Below, piece after piece: positions 16,401 to 23,187 of a DNA stretch of 27,712 nt. The position numbers and the translations under genes were made by a program. Origin of the DNA: JANQGH01 sp039177555 (GTDB lineage Bacteria > Pseudomonadota > Alphaproteobacteria > DSM-16000 > Inquilinaceae); NCBI GenBank assembly GCA_039177555.1, contig JBCDFV010000050.1:1-27712 (forward strand). The letters run 5' to 3'. Position 1 is the first letter of the stretch, and each line of letters starts with the position of its first letter. The notes beneath the pieces are model-generated. The model was not told the DNA's origin, did no database searches, and saw only the letters and a list, made by a program, of their open reading frames with translations.

Positions 16401-16418
16401 GACGCGCCGAGGCGCGTC
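16401..16418 (+). promoter_or_regulatory. perfect stem-loop at the 5' end of the leuA leader
   Basis: GACGCGCC and GGCGCGTC are exact inverted repeats separated by GA, folding best as a 7-bp stem with a CGAG tetraloop. It lies between the candidate promoter and the leader-peptide ribosome binding site. It may stabilise the 5' end of the transcript or bind a regulator. Confidence 0.6.
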
Positions 16419-16443
16419 ACAGCGAAGAGAGAGCCGCTCCAAA

Positions 16444-16563
16444 ATGGGTCGTGAACGCCAGATAACGAAGCCGATTATCGGCCGGCCGGGGATCGCCCGG
16501 GCCGACGCCGGCCTGCTTCTTCTCGGCCTAGACCTGCGACTTAGCCGCCCCCGGGCGCGCTGA
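16444..16563 (+). CDS. leuL: leu leader peptide (attenuation type)
   Basis: A 39-residue ORF (ATG 16444, TGA 16561-16563) upstream of leuA. Its C-terminal half contains GLLLLGLDLRL, with seven Leu codons among ten starting at 16513. These include CTT three times and one CTA, codons that look uncommon in the neighbouring genes. GAAGAGAGAG sits about 10 nt before the ATG. The leucine run just ahead of leuA, the first enzyme of the leucine branch, and strong downstream base pairing match ribosome-mediated attenuation known for amino acid operons in proteobacteria. The peptide itself is presumably non-functional beyond sensing charged tRNA-Leu. It was found by reading the leader directly. Confidence 0.82.
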   Translation: MGRERQITKPIIGRPGIARADAGLLLLGLDLRLSRPRAR

Positions 16564-16660
16564 CCACCGGCCCACGCCTGACACATCGAGACAGCCTGGG
16601 TCGGATCGCCCCGGGGGATTATGGTGACTGACAACGCGTCGGCGATTTCGCCTGCGCCCG
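16548..16660 (+). promoter_or_regulatory. leuA attenuator region with competing RNA stems
   Basis: CCCCCGGGCG (16548-16557, the end of the leader ORF) can pair with CGCCCCGGGGG (16607-16617) over 10 bp with one bulged C. Nested inside, CCGGCCCA (16567-16574) pairs with TGGGTCGG (16597-16604) including one G-T pair. A ribosome reaching the leader stop would block the outer left arm and free ATCGCC (16605-16610) to pair with GGCGAT (16641-16646). GGCGATTTCGCC at 16641-16652 is also a local hairpin, and CGGGCGC (16552-16558) can pair with GCGCCCG (16654-16660). No T-run marks a classical terminator, so the output may be Rho-dependent or act on leuA translation. Confidence 0.55.
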
Positions 16661-16703
16661 TCGGAAACAATGTCTCGCCAATCAGGCTTGAAGGACGCCC
16701 GTG

Positions 16704-18266
16704 ATGAGTAGCGACAAAGACCATATCAGGATATTCGACACCACCTTGCGCGACGGCGAGCAGTCGCCCGGCGCCTCGATGAACCTCGAGGAAAAGGTGG
16801 CCATCGCCAAACTGCTGGAAGAGATGGGCGTCGACATCATCGAGGCCGGCTTCCCGATCGCGTCAAACGGCGATTTCGAGGCGGTTCAGCACATCGCGCG
16901 GACGGTGAAGACCTCCGTGGTGGCCGGCTTGGCCCGGGCGGCGCAACGGGATATCGACCGCGCGGCGGAGGCGTTGCGGGACGCCGAACGGCCGCGCATC
17001 CACACCTTCATCTCCACCAGCCCGCTGCACATGAAGCACAAGCTGCAGATGGAGCCGACGGCGGTGCTGGACGCGATCACCGACAGTGTCAGCCGGGCGC
17101 GCAACTACACCGACGATGTGGAATGGAGCCCGGAAGACGGCAGCCGGACCGAGCCGGATTTTCTCTGCCGCGCGGTCGAACTGGCCATCCGGGCAGGTGC
17201 CACGACCATCAACATCCCCGATACGGTCGGCTACGCCACGCCGGAGGATTATGCCGGCATCTTCCGCATGGTCCGCGAACGGGTGCCGGGGGCTGAGGAT
17301 GTCATCTTCTCAGCGCACACGCACAACGATCTCGGTCTGGCCGTCGCCAATGCGCTGGCCGCCGTCAATGCCGGCGTGCGCCAGATCGAATGCACAATCA
17401 ACGGCATCGGCGAACGGGCAGGCAACGCCTCGCTGGAAGAGGTCGTCATGGCCGTGCGTACGCGGCCCGACGCCTACCCCTACACGCACCAGATCCGCAC
17501 CGAGCTGATCATGCGGGCTTCGCGCTTACTGGCCGCCACGATCGGCTTCCATGTTCAGCCTAACAAGGCCATCGTCGGTGCCAACGCCTTTGCCCATGAG
17601 GCCGGCATTCATCAGGACGGCATGCTGAAACATGCCGGCACCTACGAGATCATGACGCCGGAATCGGTCGGGCTGGTCCGCTCGACCCTGGTCATGGGCA
17701 AGCATTCCGGCCGCAACGCTTTCCGCAGCAAGCTGGTCGAGTTGGGCTTTGAGGATATCGGCGACAACGCCTTCCAGGACGCCTTCCAGCGTTTCAAGGA
17801 ACTGGCCGACCACAAGAAGGATATCTTCGACGAGGACATCGTCGCCCTGGTCGACGACCAGTTGGCGACCACGAACGAGCGCATCAAGTTCGTCTCGCTG
17901 GGCGTCATGGCCGGGTCGATCGGCAAGCAGTCGGCGCAGATCGTGCTGGAGATCGACGGCGAGACGAAATGGTCGCAAACCGGCGGTTCCGGCCCGGTGG
18001 ATGCGATTTTCAACGCCATTACCGAACTGGTGCCTCACCAGGCCAACCTGCAGCTCTATCAGGTGCACGCGGTGACCGGCGGTACCGACGCCCAGGCCGA
18101 AGTGACGGTGCGGCTTGAAGAGGATGGCAAGAGCGTGAACGGGCTGGGCGCGGATCACGACACGCTGGTGGCCTCGGCGCGGGCCTACATCCATGCCCTG
18201 AACAAGCTGATGGTCAAACGCCAGAAATCCGCACCGCCGGAGGTCGACACCCAGCTCACGGCCTGA
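16704..18266 (+). CDS. leuA: 2-isopropylmalate synthase
   Basis: LeuA condenses 2-oxoisovalerate with acetyl-CoA, the committed step of leucine synthesis, using a divalent metal. The TIM-barrel domain (about 8-275) begins IRIFDTTLRDGEQSPGASMN, with Arg16-Asp17. The metal-binding HxH is His205/His207 in SAHTHNDLG, followed by CTINGIGERAGNASLEE. The linker and the C-terminal leucine-binding regulatory domain (about 380-510) are both present, so feedback inhibition by leucine is expected. It has 520 residues, normal length. ATG 16704 is preferred over GTG 16701 because AAGGA (16691-16695) is 8 nt away. Transcription is probably attenuated through leuL, and a terminator follows the stop. It works downstream of ilvBHC, whose pathway gives 2-oxoisovalerate. 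Confidence 0.96.
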   Translation: MSSDKDHIRIFDTTLRDGEQSPGASMNLEEKVAIAKLLEEMGVDIIEAGFPIASNGDFEAVQHIARTVKTSVVAGLARAAQRDIDRAAEALRDAERPRIHTFISTSPLHMKHKLQMEPTAVLDAITDSVSRARNYTDDVEWSPEDGSRTEPDFLCRAVELAIRAGATTINIPDTVGYATPEDYAGIFRMVRERVPGAEDVIFSAHTHNDLGLAVANALAAVNAGVRQIECTINGIGERAGNASLEEVVMAVRTRPDAYPYTHQIRTELIMRASRLLAATIGFHVQPNKAIVGANAFAHEAGIHQDGMLKHAGTYEIMTPESVGLVRSTLVMGKHSGRNAFRSKLVELGFEDIGDNAFQDAFQRFKELADHKKDIFDEDIVALVDDQLATTNERIKFVSLGVMAGSIGKQSAQIVLEIDGETKWSQTGGSGPVDAIFNAITELVPHQANLQLYQVHAVTGGTDAQAEVTVRLEEDGKSVNGLGADHDTLVASARAYIHALNKLMVKRQKSAPPEVDTQLTA

Positions 18267-18290
18267 GTTTCGCCTCGATGGCTGGTTAAT

Positions 18291-18328
18291 GGGGCCGGGG
18301 GTCGCAAGATCTTCGGCCCCTTAGTCTT
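18291..18328 (+). terminator. probable terminator after leuA
   Basis: GGGGCCG (18291-18297) pairs perfectly with CGGCCCC (18314-18320). The 16-nt loop includes the palindrome AAGATCTT, and TTAGTCTT follows. The U-tract is imperfect, so strength is uncertain. Confidence 0.6.
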
Positions 18329-18409
18329 GATCGAAACGGTTTGTTCGCACCGGTGGCTTGGCGGGCGGGACCATCATCCTGTGCGTAGCCGGCCGGCTTG
18401 GAGTTCGTG

Positions 18410-19672
18410 ATGCGACAACCCTTGAGTCTCCGTATGCTGGCGGCAGGCGCGGTCGGAAACGCTTTGGAATGGTACGATTTCGCGATCTACGCCTTCTTTG
18501 CGCCAATCATCGCGCGCCAGTTCTTTCCGACGAACGATCCGGTTAGCGCCATTCTGGTGACATTTGGGGTTCTGGCCGCCGGCTACTTCATGCGCCCGCT
18601 GGGCGGCATTCTGATCGGCCATGTTGGCGACCGGGCGGGCAGGCGGGTCGCGCTGATGCTCTCCATCGCCCTGATGGCGATACCGACCAGCCTGATCGCA
18701 TTCTTGCCCAGCTTCGAGACGATCGGCATCGCAGCACCGATCCTCCTGACAGTCCTGCGCCTATTGCAGGGTCTTTCGGTCGGTGGCGAGTATATGGGGT
18801 CTGTCGTTTTCATCGCCGAACGGTCACCTCGGTCCCGACGCGGCTTGGCCGCCAGCGTCTGCTCAACCAGCGGCACGGTTGGGATTCTGATCGCATCTGC
18901 CGTCGCGGCACTGCTGCAAGCCGCGGTAACGGAGCAGGCGCTTAACGACTGGGCGTGGCGCCTGCCGTTTCTCGCCGGCCTCCTGCTTGGGTTTATTGGC
19001 TTCATGCTGCGCCGGCACATGGCCGATGTCGGCAAGGCGGTGGGCGGCACCTATGAACCGCCCCGGCTGCCGATTTTGATCGTTGTTCGCGACCATTTCC
19101 CGACCGTGCTGCGCGCGTTCGGCATCACGGCACTGATCAGTGCCGGCTTTTACATCGTGTTTGTCTATCTCACGTCCTATCTGACCGAGGTTGTAGGCAC
19201 CGATCGCGGCGTGGCGCTGGACATGAATACGGCCGCGATGGTGCTGGTGGTCATCGTCATGCCGGCCTTTGGCTGGCTAACCGACCGGATCGGCAGAAAG
19301 CCGGTCATGATCGCCTCGGCGGCGCTGTTTCTCCTCCTTTCCTATCCGCTGTTCGTCATGCTCCACAGCGGCAACCTGGTGTGGGAGATTGTCGGCGATC
19401 TTATCTTCGCCGTGCTGGTCGGGGCGGGCCTGGGGCCGCTGCCCGCGCTGATGACCGAACTCTACCCGCGGGAAGTGCGCTACAGCGCCACGGCCTTTTC
19501 GTACAATCTGCCGGTCGCCATCTTTGGCGGCACGGCGCCCCTAATCGCGACCTTTCTCGTGGCCGAAACGGGCAATGACTACAGCCCCGCCTTTTACCTT
19601 ATGGCCCTGTCGGTCGTCGGCCTCGTCGCGCTCATCCTCACGCCGGAGACCAAGGGCCGCGCGCTCAACTGA
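18410..19672 (+). CDS. MFS transporter, metabolite:H+ symporter (MHS) family
   Basis: An inner-membrane secondary transporter of 420 residues with about 12 hydrophobic helices. MHS-family features are GNALEWYDFAIYAFFAP at the first helix and GYFMRPLGGILIGHVGDRAGRR between helices 2 and 3. The family includes ProP, KgtP and ShiA and moves dicarboxylates, osmolytes or aromatic acids with protons; the substrate cannot be told here. ATG 18410 is chosen because GGAG (18400-18403) is 6 nt upstream; TTG 18398 and GTG 18407 are in-frame alternatives. It lies behind the leuA terminator and directly abuts the convergent small lipoprotein gene. Confidence 0.9.
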   Translation: MRQPLSLRMLAAGAVGNALEWYDFAIYAFFAPIIARQFFPTNDPVSAILVTFGVLAAGYFMRPLGGILIGHVGDRAGRRVALMLSIALMAIPTSLIAFLPSFETIGIAAPILLTVLRLLQGLSVGGEYMGSVVFIAERSPRSRRGLAASVCSTSGTVGILIASAVAALLQAAVTEQALNDWAWRLPFLAGLLLGFIGFMLRRHMADVGKAVGGTYEPPRLPILIVVRDHFPTVLRAFGITALISAGFYIVFVYLTSYLTEVVGTDRGVALDMNTAAMVLVVIVMPAFGWLTDRIGRKPVMIASAALFLLLSYPLFVMLHSGNLVWEIVGDLIFAVLVGAGLGPLPALMTELYPREVRYSATAFSYNLPVAIFGGTAPLIATFLVAETGNDYSPAFYLMALSVVGLVALILTPETKGRALN

Positions 19673-19879
19673 TTAGGGCTCGACCCAAACCGGCGCGGGG
19701 CAGACGGGCCTGCGGTCGTCAGTCGGGCTGCCGTCGGGGCACACGCGGTTGCAGCGGCTGCTGTCCTCGCAATAGTTCGACAGCATGTTGCCGGCCAGAT
19801 CGACCGTGAAATCCTCGATCTCGGTCCGGCTGCACGCCGCTGCGGTCATCAGCGCCACGATCGCGAAAACTCTAATCAT
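19673..19879 (-). CDS. small Cys-rich putative lipoprotein
   Basis: A 68-residue ORF. The N-terminus MIRVFAIVALMTAAAC has a hydrophobic core ending in a Cys16 that could be lipidated (AAAC is a weak but allowed lipobox). The mature part has four more cysteines (NYCEDSSRCNRVCPDG and RPVCP), suggesting one or two disulfides in the periplasm. Its ATG overlaps the end of the XRE regulator gene by 8 bp, so it looks translationally coupled. I do not recognise a family. Its coding status rests on the signal sequence, the even cysteine pattern and the overlap. Confidence 0.6.
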   Translation of the reverse strand: MIRVFAIVALMTAAACSRTEIEDFTVDLAGNMLSNYCEDSSRCNRVCPDGSPTDDRRPVCPAPVWVEP

Positions 19880-20093
19880 TGATCGTGTCCTCGGGCTCGT
19901 AGGCCAGCAGGTCGCCGGGCTGGCAATCCAACGCTTGGCAGATCTGCTCCAGCGTCTGGAACCGCACGCCCTTGACCTTGCCGGACTTCAGCAGCGACAG
20001 ATTCTGTTCGGTGATGCCGATCCGCGCGGCCAACTCCTTGGACCGCATTTTGCGGCGGGCCAGCATGACATCCAGGGTCACGATGATGGCCAT
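19872..20093 (-). CDS. small XRE-family transcriptional regulator
   Basis: A 73-residue protein that is almost entirely one Cro/C1-type helix-turn-helix domain: MLARRKMRSKELAARIGITEQNLS covers helices 1-3 when read across the segment, and QTLEQICQALDCQPGDLLAY closes the domain. There is no sensor domain. Single-domain regulators of this type are often found beside DUF2975 membrane proteins, as here (DUF2975 gene 11 bp upstream), and may report a membrane signal. The start at 20093 is the first Met and precedes the domain directly. Confidence 0.88.
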   Translation of the reverse strand: MAIIVTLDVMLARRKMRSKELAARIGITEQNLSLLKSGKVKGVRFQTLEQICQALDCQPGDLLAYEPEDTIND

Positions 20094-20104
20094 GATAAGC
20101 GGCC

Positions 20105-20635
20105 CTAGACGAACTGGGCGTTTTCGTCGGCGACGCGGCTGGCCTCGCCCATCACCCAGGCGATAACAAGGATCAGCAATCCAAACAGGAGAGTACCGAG
20201 CATGTTCGAATCGAGCGTGATCGCCAGCATGCGTTGCCCGGGCGGGTTATGCCAACTGATGATGACGCTTAACGCGGCGCCTATGACGGGCTGCAGCAGG
20301 CCGGAGATGATCTGTGTCCAGGCGAACATCTTCAGACACCGGCTGTTGGCAACCGCGAAGACCGTGCCGGCGCGATACAGGGCGAACAATCGCTGCAACC
20401 AGTAAAGACCGTAGACGCCCAGCCCGATGGGGATCATGGCGACGACCAGGGCCAGTATCCGGGCCGGCAACGGTATCGCGTCGATCGTGGTGATGCCCGC
20501 GCGCACGCCCAGGAAACCGGTAACGTCGCTCGTCCAGAACTCGATCAGGACCAGGGCGGGCAGGGCAACCATCCCGATAGCGCACGTGATTCTCAGGATG
20601 CCGGCCAGTCTGGCGACGCGGGTGAGAGCGGACAT
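20105..20635 (-). CDS. DUF2975-type four-helix membrane protein
   Basis: An inner-membrane protein of 176 residues with four hydrophobic helices, near 12-35, 55-78, 105-130 and 143-165 (for example ARILALVVAMIPIGLGVYG and LLFGLLILVIAWVMGEA). Assignment to DUF2975 rests on this layout and on the small XRE gene just downstream. Function is unknown. ATG 20635 (MSALTRVARLAGIL) is chosen because AAGAGG lies 5-6 nt upstream and the first helix starts soon after. An ATG at 20737 in the same frame overlaps the hydrolase stop as ATGA and would add 34 polar residues. Confidence 0.75.
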   Translation of the reverse strand: MSALTRVARLAGILRITCAIGMVALPALVLIEFWTSDVTGFLGVRAGITTIDAIPLPARILALVVAMIPIGLGVYGLYWLQRLFALYRAGTVFAVANSRCLKMFAWTQIISGLLQPVIGAALSVIISWHNPPGQRMLAITLDSNMLGTLLFGLLILVIAWVMGEASRVADENAQFV

Positions 20636-20733
20636 GGTAACCTCTTGTTCTGCGACCATGGTTGGTACGTGGGGCAAGGCGGCCCTGTGGCGACGGTGGA
20701 TCGGCGCTTGGGCGAAATCTGCAAGCCAGGCGA

Positions 20734-21660
20734 TCATTGTTGAAGCCGGCCTGATATCCAGTCGGCGACTGAGTCGAGCACTCGGCCCATCTGAGAGGTG
20801 CCGGACGTGTCGACCATCTGGTGATCAAGCCCTTGCAGTTCCCAATAGGTCAAGCGGTCGTCGCCGGCGGCGGCAAACGCATCACGCGTCGCGCGGGCCG
20901 AGGCGACGGGCGATGATTCGTCCAATGTGCCATGCACGAGCAAAACCGGCGCCGATGCGGCCAGCAGATCGTCGACGGGCCGGTGATCCATGATGCCCGC
21001 CCACCAGCGGAACGAATTCCCGCTCATGACTTCGAGGCTGTCGGGCTGCAGCCTGATGCGATCAAACTGCTCCTGGATCGCCGCTTCGACAGGCGGGGGC
21101 ACGACCTCCGGAAGGCTCTCGGCGAGCGTCAGGCCGGCGCCGGCGGAAAACACGACGATGGCATCGGTCTCCGGCAGCCTGGCGCCCAGCATGGCAACCA
21201 CGGGGCCGCCCGACGAGCCGCCGAACAGGGCCAGGTCGCCGTTCCAAACGTCGGCGTTCCGCAGTTCGGCCAACACCTGTTCGGCGTCGTCGACCCGCTG
21301 CGAGATCGTGTTGTTGGCATAATACGTCGCCGAGCAGTCCTCGATCGGGTCGACTGGCGCGTCCCACGGCTCGACGCCGTACTTCTCGATCGTCAGGACC
21401 GTCAGGTCACCCAACGCCGACGCCAAAAGCTGGATGCTCGGGTTGGTCAGCGTCGAAGCACAGCCGGAGCCCTGGGAGACGAGCACCAAGCCGACCGGGC
21501 GGTCGCCAGGCAAACTGTCGAGGTGCCAATCGATCGTGCTGCCGTCGGCACGAATGCTGGTGCCTGAGAAGCCGTCATCGTCTGGCACCCCCGCAGAGCC
21601 GGCATAGGCGGGCTGAAAAGCGAGCAAGAGCGCAAAGGTTGCTGTGGGAATGGGTGTCAT
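20734..21660 (-). CDS. secreted alpha/beta hydrolase
   Basis: A predicted periplasmic or secreted esterase/peptidase-type hydrolase of 308 residues. Signal peptide residues 1-20 end in PAYA before GSAG. The nucleophile elbow is GGSSGG with Ser149. Asp247 in HGTLDESSPV and His280 in GLDHQMVD complete a plausible catalytic triad in the expected order. The SQGSGC stretch near residue 62 fits the oxyanion-hole position. Cys67 and Cys109 could pair. The substrate is unknown. It is first in the minus-strand group with the DUF2975 and XRE genes, 98 bp before the preferred DUF2975 start, and is divergent from mreB. The ribosome binding site is weak. Confidence 0.85.
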   Translation of the reverse strand: MTPIPTATFALLLAFQPAYAGSAGVPDDDGFSGTSIRADGSTIDWHLDSLPGDRPVGLVLVSQGSGCASTLTNPSIQLLASALGDLTVLTIEKYGVEPWDAPVDPIEDCSATYYANNTISQRVDDAEQVLAELRNADVWNGDLALFGGSSGGPVVAMLGARLPETDAIVVFSAGAGLTLAESLPEVVPPPVEAAIQEQFDRIRLQPDSLEVMSGNSFRWWAGIMDHRPVDDLLAASAPVLLVHGTLDESSPVASARATRDAFAAAGDDRLTYWELQGLDHQMVDTSGTSQMGRVLDSVADWISGRLQQ

Positions 21661-22046
21661 GCCGCACTCAGATCAAGCTGTTGATATCGGGCCAGGGGTG
21701 GAATCGCTGCATTCAGGCTGGGGTGAGATAGCTCGATGTATCTCCATTGGCAATGATTAATTAATGTAAAACAGTAATTTTTTTGAGTGTAGCATTCATC
21801 ACAGCGCCGTTGAGCGCGGCTCTCGAGGGGGATGCCAGCGGCGCGCGCAATGCGGTCACAGAGGGCGGGATGCCTGCCGACGCCGGCAAGCCCGACACCC
21901 GCAACGTTGTCGTCCTCCACACCCGACATGCTGCCCATTACGGCCTTGAGGTGGGTTGGGCATTGCTCTATTGATCGCCCTTCGGCGGCCCCGCAAAGAT
22001 CACGGATTTTCAAACCGCCTTTCCCGTTCCCAGGCGACAGCGCGAC
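21661..22046. other. 386-bp divergent intergenic region between hydrolase and mreB
   Basis: No convincing gene lies here; short open frames have no ribosome binding site or family resemblance. It contains an AT-rich patch at about 21748-21786 (GATTAATTAATG, then a run of seven Ts), unusual for this window. A minus-strand promoter candidate for the hydrolase is TTGCCA/TATCTC with 17-bp spacing (plus-strand positions 21725-21753). A plus-strand candidate for mreB is TTGATC (21971-21976), 18 bp, AAAGAT (21995-22000). A small hairpin TGCCG-ACGC-CGGCA starts at 21870-21873. Confidence 0.5.
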
Positions 22047-23087
22047 ATGTTCTCTAACCTGTTTGGTTTTCTGTCGGCCGACATGGCCATCGATCTCGGC
22101 ACCGCGAATACGCTGGTCTATGTGAAGGGCCGCGGGATCGTGTTGAACGAGCCCTCGGTGGTCGCCATCGCCAGTCTGCGCGGCAAGCGGCAGGTTTTGG
22201 CAGTGGGCGACGAGGCCAAGCAGATGCTGGGCCGCACGCCCGGCAACATTCAGGCCATTCGCCCGCTGCGCGACGGCGTCATCGCCGACTTCGACGTGGC
22301 CGAAGAGATGATCAAGCACTTCATCCGCAAGGTGCACAACCGGCGGTCCTTCGCCAGCCCGCAAGTGATCATCTGCGTGCCCTCCGGCTCCACGGCGGTC
22401 GAACGCCGCGCGATCCAGGAATCGGCCGAAAGCGCCGGCGCCCGCCGCGTCTTTTTGATCGAGGAGCCGATGGCGGCCGCCATCGGGGCCCAGTTGCCGG
22501 TAACGGAGCCGACGGGGTCCATGGTCGTCGATATCGGCGGCGGCACGACGGAGGTCGCGGTGCTGTCGCTCGGCGGCATCGTCTATTCCCGCTCCATCCG
22601 GGTCGGCGGCGACAAGATGGACGAAGCCATCATCGGCTATATTCGCCGCAACTTTAACTTGCTGGTCGGCGAAAGCTCGGCCGAACGCATCAAGAAAGAG
22701 GTCGGCTCCGCCTATCCGCCGGAAGATGGCGAGGGAAGGGTCCTGGAAATCAAGGGCCGCGACCTGATGAACGGCGTGCCGAAGGAACTGATCATCACCG
22801 AGGCCCAGATCGCCGAAAGCCTGGCGGAGCCGTGTGGCGCGATCGTGGAATCGGTCAAGGTGGCCCTGGAACACACCGCACCGGAGTTGGCCGCCGACAT
22901 TGTCGATAAGGGCATCGTGATGACCGGCGGCGGCGCACTGCTGGGCAATCTCGACTATGTGCTGCGGCACGCCACCGGCTTGCCGGTGTCGATCGCCGAC
23001 GATCCGCTATCTTGCGTCGCCTTGGGCACCGGCCGGGCGCTGGAAGAGATGAAAACGCTGCGAAACGTCCTGATTAACATGTACTAA
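22047..23087 (+). CDS. mreB: rod-shape-determining actin homologue
   Basis: MreB is a bacterial actin whose membrane-bound filaments direct lateral-wall synthesis by the Rod complex. It has 346 residues, the canonical length. It begins MFSNLFGFLSADMAIDLGTANTLVYVKG across two segments, with the amphipathic N-terminus followed by the first phosphate motif. The second phosphate motif is DIGGGTTEVAVLSLGG, and the adenine-side motif GGGALLGNLD is near residue 292. It is the first gene of mreBCD-mrdA-rodA and has a 386-bp upstream region that probably holds its promoter. A gap of 100 bp separates it from mreC, unlike the tight joins further down. Confidence 0.97.
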   Translation: MFSNLFGFLSADMAIDLGTANTLVYVKGRGIVLNEPSVVAIASLRGKRQVLAVGDEAKQMLGRTPGNIQAIRPLRDGVIADFDVAEEMIKHFIRKVHNRRSFASPQVIICVPSGSTAVERRAIQESAESAGARRVFLIEEPMAAAIGAQLPVTEPTGSMVVDIGGGTTEVAVLSLGGIVYSRSIRVGGDKMDEAIIGYIRRNFNLLVGESSAERIKKEVGSAYPPEDGEGRVLEIKGRDLMNGVPKELIITEAQIAESLAEPCGAIVESVKVALEHTAPELAADIVDKGIVMTGGGALLGNLDYVLRHATGLPVSIADDPLSCVALGTGRALEEMKTLRNVLINMY

Positions 23088-23187
23088 ACCACCGCGTGTG
23101 GTAGCTTGTCGGAGGTCGGCGGCCACAGCCTGGATTCGGGGCGCAAACCGGCTGTGATGGGGACCCTGGGCGCGGGCAGGACAACGG

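Noticed and set aside
21783..21974. 63-codon plus-strand frame upstream of mreB
   Set aside because: TTG start with no ribosome binding site and no family resemblance; treated as non-coding.
21657..22970. 437-codon minus-strand frame opposite mreB and its upstream region
   Set aside because: Mostly antisense to mreB and compositionally odd; the part outside mreB has no signal either.
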